DNA of 5,509 nucleotides from an uncultured Desulfobulbaceae bacterium (GTDB taxonomy: Bacteria > Desulfobacterota > Desulfobulbia > Desulfobulbales > Desulfobulbaceae), in the NCBI GenBank assembly GCA_947260045.1, contig CAMYOP010000200.1, forward strand, positions 1 through 5,509. Reading direction: 5' to 3'. The position numbers and the translations under genes are program-made. Positions 1 to 5,509 of the stretch are shown in pieces. The stretch's first letter is position 1, and every line of letters starts with the position of its first letter. The notes under the pieces are model-generated. The model had not been told where the DNA came from, made no database searches, and was given only the letters and a program-made list of their open reading frames with translations.

Positions 1-261
1 ACCAATGTGAGAGGCGGCAGGAGTAATCATAATTTCGGCATTGCCTGGGATATTGGCATTTTTACTGCAAGCGGCGGTTATATTACCACCAGCCAGCCCT
101 ATGAAGAAGCTGCAAGGGCCGGCCTTTCCGATCAACTGCAATGGGGTGGCCACTGGCGAAACTTTGTCGACAGGCCTCATTATCAACTCCAGCTCAATGC
201 TTCAATCAACCTGGTACGTGCAAAATTTGAAATCGGAGAGAATTATACAATGCTTGCCTGA
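1..261 (+). CDS. M15-family zinc peptidase (CwlK/Ply500-like peptidoglycan endopeptidase), C-terminal part
   Basis: The reading frame is open from the first base, so the gene starts outside the window; the GTG at position 7 is internal. The 86 visible residues carry the family's two signature blocks. Near the N-terminal edge, SNHNFGIAWDIGIF matches the SxHxxGxAxD zinc motif (His10 and Asp17 of the visible part). LQWGGHWRNFVDRPHYQL matches the second block, with a DxxH pair (Asp57, His60) giving the general base and third zinc ligand. Enzymes of this type cleave peptide bonds in peptidoglycan stem peptides (L-Ala-D-Glu endopeptidase or D,D-/L,D-carboxypeptidase). They act in the periplasm or serve as phage endolysins. 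About 23 residues follow the DxxH motif, a normal distance to the C-terminus. The N-terminal signal or cell-wall-binding region cannot be seen, so housekeeping and prophage origins cannot be told apart, although no phage gene follows. The family call is firm; the exact bond cleaved is not known. Confidence 0.85.
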   Translation, partial: TNVRGGRSNHNFGIAWDIGIFTASGGYITTSQPYEEAARAGLSDQLQWGGHWRNFVDRPHYQLQLNASINLVRAKFEIGENYTMLA

Positions 262-325
262 GCCCTTTGGCTCTGTGAGGTAAAAAAACTTATTTCTCTT
301 GATTCAAGACCTTCCGACTCTCTTT

Positions 326-937
326 ATGGAATATTACCTGACACTGGGCATCCTTTTAGGACTTTCAGCTGGATTTGCTCCTGGCCCCCTACTTGTACTG
401 GTCATTTCAGAAACACTGCAACATGGAGCACTTGCAGGGGTAAAAGTAGCACTTGCACCACTTATCACCGACCTGCCAATTATCATTTCCTCTATTTTTC
501 TGCTGCAAAGAATGGCCGGATTTGAGCAGATTATTGGAGTTTTTTCTATTACTGGCGGCTGTTTTGTCTTTTACCTTGGTGTTGAAAGTATTTGCATACA
601 AAAAGTTTCCCTGGACGGAAACACTGCAGCACCAAAATCCCTGCAGAAAGGACTTCTAACCAATATTCTCAGTCCGCATCCCTATCTCTTCTGGTTTGGT
701 GTTGGCGCCCCTGCTGTTGTCCAGGCAATGGATATAAGCCATTCCCTGCCACTCTTTTTTATAATTCCGTTTTACCTGCTGCTTTGTGGCTCAAAAGTAC
801 TCCTTGCCCTGTTGGTCGATAAATCACGTTCATTTCTAAGGGGCTCTGTGTATATTTATTCCATGCGTTTTTTGGGAGCTTGTCTACTTGCTTTATCCCT
901 TCTCCTTATTCGTGACGGCTTGGGCCTTCTTTTTTAA
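326..937 (+). CDS. LysE/RhtB-family transporter (amino-acid exporter type)
   Basis: This 203-residue, strongly hydrophobic inner-membrane protein has the N-terminal LysE-family signature GFAPGPLL (residues 16-23), followed by LVISETLQHG. A conserved acidic residue, Asp49, sits in LITDLPI, and a mid-protein TNILSPHPYLFW block (112-123) is typical of one LysE-translocator subfamily. Hydrophobic stretches near residues 5-28, 40-62, 70-92, 112-135, 140-165 and 178-203 suit the usual six-helix layout. Characterised members export amino acids such as lysine, homoserine or threonine; the substrate here cannot be read from sequence. The frame stays open upstream to a TTG at 299, but I prefer ATG 326 because it gives the normal family length and starts just before the first helix. 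Neither start has a good ribosome binding site: GAGG at 277-280 is 18 bases before the TTG. The gene begins 64 bp after the peptidase gene and ends 101 bp before radA, all on the same strand. Confidence 0.85.
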   Translation: MEYYLTLGILLGLSAGFAPGPLLVLVISETLQHGALAGVKVALAPLITDLPIIISSIFLLQRMAGFEQIIGVFSITGGCFVFYLGVESICIQKVSLDGNTAAPKSLQKGLLTNILSPHPYLFWFGVGAPAVVQAMDISHSLPLFFIIPFYLLLCGSKVLLALLVDKSRSFLRGSVYIYSMRFLGACLLALSLLLIRDGLGLLF

Positions 938-953
938 TCCTCTATTTTACATC

Positions 954-1009
954 TTGCTCATCTTCTTATTCATAGATAGTATCCAGATTTCCTGGCTCAA
1001 AATTAAAAT
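954..1009 (+). promoter_or_regulatory. weak candidate promoter(s) for radA
   Basis: The 101-bp gap before radA has two poor sigma70-like matches. One is TTGCTC (954-959) with a 17-bp spacer to TAGTAT (977-982). The other is a better -10, TAAAAT (1004-1009), with only TATCCA 18 bp upstream as a -35. Either would give a short leader before the ATG at 1039. No terminator separates radA from the exporter gene, so read-through is equally possible. Confidence 0.2.
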
Positions 1010-1038
1010 ACTCTTTCACTTTTCCCTTTTGGTTTGAG

Positions 1039-2403
1039 ATGGCAAAAAAAGAACAGCTAACCTTTCTCTGTGGTAAATGTGGTTTTGAAAGCCGAAAATG
1101 GCTTGGCCAATGTCCTGATTGTAAAAAGTGGGACAGCATGACCGAGCAGGTCAAAACGAATGCACGTACAGCTCGTAGAGCTCCTGGAAAAATATCCACC
1201 CTGCAGAAGGCCAGCACAAAAGAGTTACAACGACTTGTCACTTCCATCTCAGAGCTCGATAGAGTACTGGGTGGAGGTATCGTTCCAGGCTCTCTGGTTT
1301 TAATCGGAGGCGACCCTGGCATCGGTAAATCCACCCTTATTTTGCAACTTCTCTCAGCACTTGCAGGTAATAACAACAAAGTACTCTACGTCACTGGCGA
1401 GGAATCAGAACAGCAGATTAAGATGCGGGCTGAACGCCTTTCCATTGAAGATGAACAAATTTTTCTGGCAACAGAAAACTGTGTTGAATCCATTATCGCC
1501 ATGGCAACAGAACTTAAGCCTGCTCTTTTGGCTGTAGATTCTATTCAGACCATGTATAGCGAAGAGGTAGGCTCAGCTCCTGGCAGTGTCACCCAGGTTC
1601 GCGAATCGACATCACGTCTCTTAACCCATGCAAAAACAAGCAATCTCCCTGTCATCCTGATTGGCCATGTAACCAAAGACGGCTCCATAGCAGGGCCACG
1701 TGTGCTTGAGCATATGGTTGACACAGTCCTTTATTTTGAAGGTGACCGCGGCCATATTTTTCGTATTTTACGAACGGTGAAAAATCGCTTTGGCTCAACC
1801 AATGAGATTGGTGTCTTTGAGATGAAAGAAAATGGTTTAAGTGAAGTGGATAACCCTTCAGCCTTATTTCTGGCCGAGCGCCCCCAAAACGTACCAGGAT
1901 CTGTTGTTTTACCAAGTGTTGAGGGAACCCGCCCCATCCTGGTTGAAGTGCAGGCCCTGGTTACCTCCTCAAGTCTCGGGACAGGAAGACGAACTGCCAT
2001 CGGTGCCGATCCTCAGCGAGTTGCTCTTCTCACAGCAGTGCTCGAGAAAAAAATTGGCGTGACCCTCTTTGATCAGGATATATTTTTAAACATTGCGGGT
2101 GGTATCAGAATTGACGAACCAGCTCTTGACCTTGGCGTCATTGTAGCACTGCTTTCCAGCCTACATGAAAGAATTGTTGATCCAGGAGTTGTGGTGTGCG
2201 GGGAAGTGGGACTCGCAGGGGAAATAAGAGCAGTTGGCCAGATGGAAATGCGTCTTGGCGAGGCACAACGCCTTGGTTTTCACACCTTTCTCATGCCTGA
2301 ATCAAGCGCCATGCAGCTTGAATCGCTGCCCTCAACCAATATGAAAATTATCGGAATTAAAACTGTGCAGGATGTGGTTACTCATCTCTTTGTCGCCAGA
2401 TAA
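1039..2403 (+). CDS. radA: DNA repair protein RadA (Sms), branch-migration ATPase
   Basis: RadA is a RecA-like cytoplasmic ATPase/helicase that helps process recombination intermediates and extend heteroduplex DNA with RecA. The 454-residue product is full length for the family and has all expected parts in order. There is an N-terminal C4 zinc finger (Cys11, Cys14, Cys25, Cys28, with KWLGQCPDC). The RecA-like core has Walker A GGDPGIGKST (90-99), a Walker B strand LLAVDSIQ (Asp167), GHVTKDG (209-215) and the RadA-specific KNRFG motif (248-252). A C-terminal Lon-protease-like domain (about 287-454) includes RTAIGADPQR and GEVGLAGEIR. As usual for RadA, this Lon-like domain has no obvious Ser-Lys protease dyad and probably serves as a structural and DNA-binding platform. 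The zinc finger sits right at the start, which fixes ATG 1039 even though its ribosome binding site is poor. The gene faces the diguanylate cyclase gene tail to tail across only 23 bp. Confidence 0.98.
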   Translation: MAKKEQLTFLCGKCGFESRKWLGQCPDCKKWDSMTEQVKTNARTARRAPGKISTLQKASTKELQRLVTSISELDRVLGGGIVPGSLVLIGGDPGIGKSTLILQLLSALAGNNNKVLYVTGEESEQQIKMRAERLSIEDEQIFLATENCVESIIAMATELKPALLAVDSIQTMYSEEVGSAPGSVTQVRESTSRLLTHAKTSNLPVILIGHVTKDGSIAGPRVLEHMVDTVLYFEGDRGHIFRILRTVKNRFGSTNEIGVFEMKENGLSEVDNPSALFLAERPQNVPGSVVLPSVEGTRPILVEVQALVTSSSLGTGRRTAIGADPQRVALLTAVLEKKIGVTLFDQDIFLNIAGGIRIDEPALDLGVIVALLSSLHERIVDPGVVVCGEVGLAGEIRAVGQMEMRLGEAQRLGFHTFLMPESSAMQLESLPSTNMKIIGIKTVQDVVTHLFVAR

Positions 2404-2426
2404 GTGGGTTTGAATTCACTATACCA

Positions 2427-3791
2427 TCAGTCATTATTTGCACAGGCAATGCAATTTTTTCCTTTTCTTTTGGCAACATAGAGTGCATCATCTGCAGCTT
2501 TGAGGAGTGTATCAAAGGTATTATAGCTTTCAGAAAGAGAGGCGACGCCAACGGAGATGGTTTTACTGAGCCCCATATTATTATATTCCACCGTTTTGCT
2601 TTCCATTTGCTGACGTAACCTTTCTGCCATATTCATTGCACTGTCCATCATGGTTTCCGGCAGAATCAGCACAAACTCTTCCCCGCCCAATCTGGCTGCA
2701 ATATCTATATTTCTAATATTATCGAGAATGACCTGAGCAGTTGCCTGAAGGAAGGCATCGCCTGCAGGGTGACCATAGGTATCATTTAAGAGTTTAAAAT
2801 TATCAATATCCAAAATGACAAGTGATAAGGGTTTGTCATAACGGAGTGCTCGCTCTATTTCTTTAGCAAACTTGGTATTGAAAGAAGAGCGATTAAAAAG
2901 ATCAGTGAGCCCATCTCTTGTGGCCAGGTGAATCAACTCTTTTTCCAGTTCCTTCCTGATGGTGCTATCACGAATAATTGCCGTGAAAAATCTCTCTCCA
3001 CCATTTGTCCAGGAAGATACGGCGAGCTCCAGGGGAAATTCTGAACCATCCTTACGGGTTCCCTCAAATTCAAGAATGTTACCCAGGTAATCGGACTCAC
3101 CAGTCTGGTGATAATTCTTCATACCCCGTTCATGTTTTTCCACATAATGCCGGGGCATCAGTATTGATGCAGGTTTACCGATTACTTCATCCTGGCTGTA
3201 GGCAAAAATTTTTGAGGCGGCAATATTCCAGAAAAGAATCGTTCCCTTTGCATCAGCTATGATAATGGCATCAACCGCAGTGTTGGCAACCGTACGAAAG
3301 CGCTCCTCACTCTGCCGCAACTCTGTTTCCATTGCCTTTTGTTCGGTAATATCCTGAACTGTACCGATCATCCTTGAGGAATTTTTCTGTTCATCTAGAT
3401 ATACCTTCCCCTGTTCCAGTACTACTCGAATTGTCCCATCAGGCAGGATGATACGGTGTTCTACATGGTAGTCTTCTTCTTGGGCGAGGGCTCGTTCAAC
3501 GGCCTTTAAGACACTGTCTTTATCGTCTGGATGGATGGTGTGCAGGAACGCCTTGTATGTTGGCTCAAATTCCTCAGGGTCAAGACCAAAAATCCTGAAT
3601 ATTTCATCGGACCAGTGCAAATCATTTGTTACAATATCCCAATCCCAGTTCCCCATACGGGCAATCCTTTGGGCCTGGGCGAGACTTGTCTCGCTCTTTT
3701 CAAGCTTATGGCGAATGGTATCACATTGCTCAATTTGCAGTTCGAGCACTTTTATTTTTTTTATCAGCTCTTCAATGTTCTCATATGCCAT
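2427..3791 (-). CDS. soluble PAS-PAS-GGDEF diguanylate cyclase
   Basis: The 454-residue protein has no membrane segment or signal peptide and probably makes cyclic di-GMP from two GTP in the cytoplasm. Residues 5-42 look like a coiled coil. PAS domain 1 (about 44-150) is of the PAS_3 type, with GNWDWD, HPDD (87-90) and a PAC end at GTVQDITEQK. PAS domain 2 (about 161-280) is FixL/DosP-like, with a NIAASKIFAYSQDEVIG segment, RKDGSEFPLELAVS and IIRDST. A short linker leads to the GGDEF domain (about 287-450), which begins TRDGLTDLFNR. Its active site is complete: LDIDNFKLLNDTYGH (Asp328, Asn336), Asp345 and GGEEF (369-373). The product-inhibition I-site RxxD is present as RNID (360-363) at the usual spacing. 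The protein is therefore predicted to be active and feedback-inhibited, with output controlled by the PAS sensors. ATG at 3791 has AGGAG nine bases upstream. The ligands of the PAS domains are unknown. Confidence 0.95.
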   Translation of the reverse strand: MAYENIEELIKKIKVLELQIEQCDTIRHKLEKSETSLAQAQRIARMGNWDWDIVTNDLHWSDEIFRIFGLDPEEFEPTYKAFLHTIHPDDKDSVLKAVERALAQEEDYHVEHRIILPDGTIRVVLEQGKVYLDEQKNSSRMIGTVQDITEQKAMETELRQSEERFRTVANTAVDAIIIADAKGTILFWNIAASKIFAYSQDEVIGKPASILMPRHYVEKHERGMKNYHQTGESDYLGNILEFEGTRKDGSEFPLELAVSSWTNGGERFFTAIIRDSTIRKELEKELIHLATRDGLTDLFNRSSFNTKFAKEIERALRYDKPLSLVILDIDNFKLLNDTYGHPAGDAFLQATAQVILDNIRNIDIAARLGGEEFVLILPETMMDSAMNMAERLRQQMESKTVEYNNMGLSKTISVGVASLSESYNTFDTLLKAADDALYVAKRKGKNCIACANND

Positions 3792-3800
3792 GCAAAAACG

Positions 3801-3805
3801 CTCCT
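3801..3805 (-). promoter_or_regulatory. ribosome binding site of the diguanylate cyclase gene
   Basis: On the minus strand AGGAG lies nine bases before the ATG whose first base is at 3791. It supports that start and the N-terminal coiled coil beginning MAYENIEELI. Confidence 0.7.
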
Positions 3806-3871
3806 GTCTTAAGAAGTGGATGCGGTGCCCTGAAAAAGGTTAAAAAATCATACTTTTTACCAGCGGGAGAG

Positions 3872-3884
3872 GTATATAATATAC
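3872..3884. repeat. AT-rich inverted repeat GTATAT-A-ATATAC containing TATAAT
   Basis: Two perfect 6-bp arms flank a single central A. On the plus strand it contains the consensus -10 hexamer TATAAT (3875-3880). Upstream there is no good -35: TTTACC at 3856-3861 is too close to that hexamer. It lies about 80 bp before the cyclase start codon, so it could be a regulator site, the -10 of a rightward transcript, or just a chance feature of AT-rich DNA. Confidence 0.3.
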
Positions 3885-3926
3885 AAAGCAAAACCAGAAA
3901 GTATAGACAAAATATATGCCGCAATC

Positions 3927-3988
3927 GTGAGGCAGAAAAAACAGCTCAGGTGAACTACAGACAAATCTGCCTGACAATTTTCTTTTTT
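3927..3988 (+). terminator. candidate Rho-independent terminator or structured RNA element
   Basis: AGGCAGA (3930-3936) pairs perfectly with TCTGCCT (3966-3972). The stem extends outwards by G3927-C3975 and T3928-A3974 across one G/G mismatch. It is followed directly by AATTTTCTTTTTT (3976-3988), a terminator-like tail on the plus strand only. The 29-base loop is long for a classical terminator. CAGA (3958-3961) can also pair with TCTG (3966-3969), giving a small hairpin that excludes the long stem. No rightward gene precedes it, so if it is real it would end an unannotated short transcript. Confidence 0.35.
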
Positions 3989-4010
3989 ACTCATTCAATT
4001 GAAGCACGGC

Positions 4011-4039
4011 GGCTGATTTTTTACAGCCCTTTCTTTATT
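4011..4039 (+). terminator. weak second hairpin with T-rich tail
   Basis: GGCTG (4011-4015) pairs with CAGCC (4024-4028) around an eight-base T-rich loop, followed by CTTTCTTTATT. The stem has only five pairs and the tail is interrupted, so this is a marginal candidate. It sits just upstream of the promoter of the membrane-protein gene and could insulate it from upstream transcription. Confidence 0.2.
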
Positions 4040-4066
4040 GCCTGATTATAGTATTATTCCTATTAT
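4038..4066 (+). promoter_or_regulatory. sigma70-type promoter of the membrane-protein gene
   Basis: TTGCCT (4038-4043, four of six consensus bases) and TATTAT (4061-4066, five of six) are separated by exactly 17 bp. Transcription would begin near 4073, giving a leader of roughly 28 bases before the ATG at 4101, with the ribosome binding site well placed in it. This is the best promoter match in the window. Confidence 0.6.
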
Positions 4067-4072
4067 ATAGGA
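4058..4072. promoter_or_regulatory. operator-like palindrome over the -10 box
   Basis: TCCTAT (4058-4063) and ATAGGA (4067-4072) are perfect 6-bp arms around a TAT centre. The palindrome covers the whole -10 hexamer and reaches the expected start of transcription, a position where a repressor would block RNA polymerase. No regulator gene is nearby, and a chance origin is possible in AT-rich DNA. Confidence 0.35.
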
Positions 4073-4090
4073 TATCATTCACATTACAAT

Positions 4091-4095
4091 GGAGG
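4091..4095 (+). promoter_or_regulatory. ribosome binding site that decides the membrane-protein start
   Basis: GGAGG lies five bases before ATG 4101. An in-frame ATG at 4089 would add four residues but overlaps this site and has no good one of its own, so 4101 is the better start. Confidence 0.8.
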
Positions 4096-4100
4096 CTAAT

Positions 4101-4733
4101 ATGGACTTTAAGGTGCATCTCGAAAAATCTTGGAAAAGGTTTACTGGTCATCTCCCAGCACTGTTACTCTCAACCCTGGTGTACCTTACGGTCTCAATTT
4201 TTTCCCTTGGGATCATGATTCCTGTGGCCTCTGCCGGCTACATGCAGTCTCTTCTTTTAACCATTCGTGACGATAAAAAACCGGAAATAGCAGATATATT
4301 TAAATATATGAACCTGTTCTTTCCCCTTCTCGGCTTTAGTTTAGTGGTTGGATTTATCTTGATTCTTGGTGTAAGTGCGCTGGTCCTGCCAGGCTTAATC
4401 ATTGGAGCACTTTTGACTTTTTTCTGCCTCTATATGCTGCCGCTCATGACAGACCAGAACATGGAACTCATGGATGCTCTTAAAGAGAGCAGTAATATGG
4501 CGATGGAACAACCGATTGTCGAGCATCTGGTTGTGGTGGTTCTTTTTGTAGCGGTAGTCTCTTTAGGTGGCTCTTCTTTTATCGGTTCACTCTTTACACA
4601 ACCCTTTGCAACCCTCTTTATCCTTTCAATCTTTGAAGAGAGAAAAAGAAAACAACTCGTGGAACCTCCACCCAGCCCTGAGCCTCCACCGGTGAGCAAG
4701 GAATCTTCACCGCCTCCTCCTCCAGAGGACTAA
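4101..4733 (+). CDS. multi-spanning inner-membrane protein with proline-rich C-terminal tail, function unknown
   Basis: The 210-residue product starts with a short amphipathic segment (DFKVHLEKSWKRF), followed by hydrophobic stretches near residues 18-43, 71-90, 92-116 and 141-176. It resembles loosely defined bacterial membrane proteins of the DUF975/YciC-like kind. Shared features are an SLGIMIPVASAGY turn, a short charged loop (RDDKKPEIADIF), and an LPGLIIG segment leading to LPLMTDQNMELMDALKES, close to the usual 'P..D......A...S' pattern. No catalytic or transport motif is visible. After the last helix comes a basic stop (EERKRK, 179-184), then a tail (185-210) with runs of three, three and five prolines plus Ser and Glu. 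By the positive-inside rule this tail is probably cytoplasmic. The gene has its own promoter and strong ribosome binding site, and ends 106 bp before the convergent pyrF. The family assignment is from memory of its general pattern and is tentative. Confidence 0.8.
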   Translation: MDFKVHLEKSWKRFTGHLPALLLSTLVYLTVSIFSLGIMIPVASAGYMQSLLLTIRDDKKPEIADIFKYMNLFFPLLGFSLVVGFILILGVSALVLPGLIIGALLTFFCLYMLPLMTDQNMELMDALKESSNMAMEQPIVEHLVVVVLFVAVVSLGGSSFIGSLFTQPFATLFILSIFEERKRKQLVEPPPSPEPPPVSKESSPPPPPED

Positions 4734-4839
4734 TTTGGATAGGGCTGGAACTATCTTCCAATCGCCACCCAGCTTTTATGTGTGGCTGTGGAAAAGTTAC
4801 AAAGAGGACAAAAAAGAAGGGGCGATAAAAGAGGAAATA
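4734..4839. other. gap between convergent genes, no clear terminator
   Basis: Only weak, competing hairpins are visible: GATAG/CTATC (4738-4755), TGGAA/TTCCA (4746-4760), and GCTGG (4744-4748) with CCAGC (4769-4773) followed by TTTT. The last has a 20-base loop and is the most terminator-like for the plus strand, but it is not convincing. On the minus strand a T run from 4811-4816 lacks a preceding stem. Confidence 0.3.
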
Positions 4840-5509
4840 TTACAAAACACTTGAAATCTCATAAAAAATATCATCAACAGCCTTTTCCGGATTTTCTGCG
4901 TCACGAATAGGTCTGCCGATTACCAGATAATCGGACCCGTTCTGTAAAGCTGAACCAGGAGTACTTATACGCTGCTGATCATTAACACTTGCTCCAGCAG
5001 GCCTTATACCCGGGGTAACCATGGTGAAATCAAGGCCATACGCTACTCGGAGCATGTTTGATTCCTGAGCCGAGCAAACTACCCCATGGCAGCCGAGCCC
5101 AAGCACTTTTCCTGCACGTTGTTTTACCAGATCACTGATACTTCCCTGATAATTCAATTCCTTGAGTTCATCATCGCCAAAGCTGGTCAAAACTGTTACG
5201 GCAAGAATATTCACATCTGTACCTGCTGACAGGGCAGCATCCACGACTGGCCCATAGCCATGCACGGTTGTAAGACTTACCCCACGACCTGCGAACTGTT
5301 CAACGGCTAACTTGACTGTGGCCGGAATATCATAGAGCTTGAGATCCAGCATCACCTTATTGCCTCTTTTGGCAATATACTCAACAACAGGCCACCCTCC
5401 AGCAAGAAAGAGCTGCAGACCAACCTTGAAAAATCGTACCTGACTATCCAGTCTGTCCACCCAGGCAAGAGCTTCTTTGGGATCAGCAAAATCAAGGGCA
5501 AAAATAATA
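4840..5509 (-). CDS. pyrF: orotidine 5'-phosphate decarboxylase, nearly complete
   Basis: PyrF performs the last step of de novo UMP synthesis, the decarboxylation of OMP to UMP, as a cytoplasmic TIM-barrel dimer. The frame is open to the window edge: 16 residues beginning IIFALDFADP precede the GTG at 5460, so that GTG is internal and the true start lies just outside. The 222 visible residues include the expected active-site residues: Asp6 in FALDF, Lys28 in FFKVGLQLF, and the DxKxxD signature LDLKLYDIP (Asp55, Lys57, Asp60). The spacings of 22 residues (Asp6 to Lys28) and 27 (Lys28 to Asp55) match the E. coli enzyme. Later motifs are TVHG, AVTVLTS, VTPGIRPAG and the phosphate-binding VIGRPI near the C-terminus. 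Against a usual length near 230-245, only a few N-terminal residues should be missing. No other pyrimidine gene is in view. Confidence 0.96.
   Translation of the reverse strand, partial: IIFALDFADPKEALAWVDRLDSQVRFFKVGLQLFLAGGWPVVEYIAKRGNKVMLDLKLYDIPATVKLAVEQFAGRGVSLTTVHGYGPVVDAALSAGTDVNILAVTVLTSFGDDELKELNYQGSISDLVKQRAGKVLGLGCHGVVCSAQESNMLRVAYGLDFTMVTPGIRPAGASVNDQQRISTPGSALQNGSDYLVIGRPIRDAENPEKAVDDIFYEISSVL

Larger units (their letters stand above)
3792..4100. other. divergent intergenic region with several structured elements, no convincing gene
   Basis: About 300 bp separate the start codons of the diguanylate cyclase gene (leftward) and the membrane-protein gene (rightward). The stretch is AT-rich and holds a palindrome with a TATAAT (3872-3884), a hairpin followed by a T tract (3927-3988), a smaller hairpin (4011-4028) and a good rightward promoter (4038-4066) with an overlapping palindrome. 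A rightward frame from inside the cyclase gene stays open to 4045, but its translation is low-complexity and resembles no protein I know. I could not find a clear leftward promoter for the cyclase: the best -10, TATTAT on the minus strand at 3876-3881, has no matching -35. Confidence 0.6.

Noticed and set aside
260..273. Hairpin GAGCC-CTTT-GGCTC just after the peptidase stop codon
   Set aside because: It has a five-base-pair stem with no T tract on the plus strand (it is followed by an A run), so it is not a credible terminator.
912..937. GGC/GCC plus T run at the end of the exporter gene
   Set aside because: The stem is only three base pairs and lies inside coding sequence; the T run encodes the C-terminal Phe.
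966..1379. Minus-strand open frame of 137 codons across the start of radA
   Set aside because: It is antisense to the firmly identified zinc finger and Walker A region of RadA, and its translation looks like no known protein.
2403..2420. Hairpin AGTG...CACT in the gap between radA and the cyclase gene
   Set aside because: The stem needs two G-T pairs and there is no T tract on either side, so a shared terminator cannot be claimed.
3626..4045. Plus-strand open frame of 139 codons from within the cyclase gene into the intergenic region
   Set aside because: Most of it is antisense to the PAS1 and coiled-coil coding region; the rest translates to a sequence without recognisable domains, and no ribosome binding site supports the start.
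4430..4699. Minus-strand open frame of 89 codons with a glycine-rich N-terminus
   Set aside because: It mirrors the proline codons of the membrane-protein gene; the Gly-rich segment is simply the reverse complement of the poly-proline tail.
1..5509. A linked multi-gene system such as defence, secretion or a mobile island
   Set aside because: The recognisable genes are housekeeping or common signalling and transport genes in mixed orientations, with no toxin-antitoxin, nuclease, transposase, integrase or repeat array and no compositional break that I could see.

Overview
The window reads as ordinary chromosomal DNA of a Gram-negative bacterium. The fairly AT-leaning base composition and protein style (RadA, a LysE-type exporter, a PAS-PAS-GGDEF protein, PyrF) fit Desulfobacterota, possibly a Desulfobulbales-like sulfate reducer. 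That placement is an inference from general sequence flavour, since no search was possible. I see no mobile element, CRISPR array, tRNA or rRNA.

Layout from left to right. (1) 1-261, plus strand: 3' end of an M15-type zinc peptidase (CwlK/Ply500-like), cut by the left edge. (2) 326-937, plus: a LysE/RhtB-family exporter. (3) 1039-2403, plus: the complete DNA repair ATPase RadA. These three lie in the same direction and could be partly co-transcribed. (4) 2427-3791, minus: a soluble diguanylate cyclase with a coiled coil, two PAS domains and an intact GGEEF/I-site module, convergent with radA. (5) 3792-4100: a divergent intergenic region of about 300 bp, the most structured non-coding stretch here. 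It holds an AT-rich palindrome containing TATAAT, a terminator-like hairpin with a T tract, a second weaker hairpin, and a good sigma70-type promoter overlapped by an operator-like palindrome. (6) 4101-4733, plus: a multi-spanning membrane protein of unknown function with a proline-rich tail. (7) 4840-5509, minus: most of pyrF, convergent with (6) and cut by the right edge.

The genes do not form one pathway: they cover cell-wall hydrolysis, export, recombination repair, c-di-GMP signalling, an unknown membrane function and pyrimidine synthesis. I found no convincing new multi-gene system. The points most worth a second look are the FixL/DosP-like second PAS domain, which keeps a histidine at the haem-ligand position but lacks the oxygen-sensing arginine, and the structured intergenic region, which could encode a short RNA and carries a possible operator.
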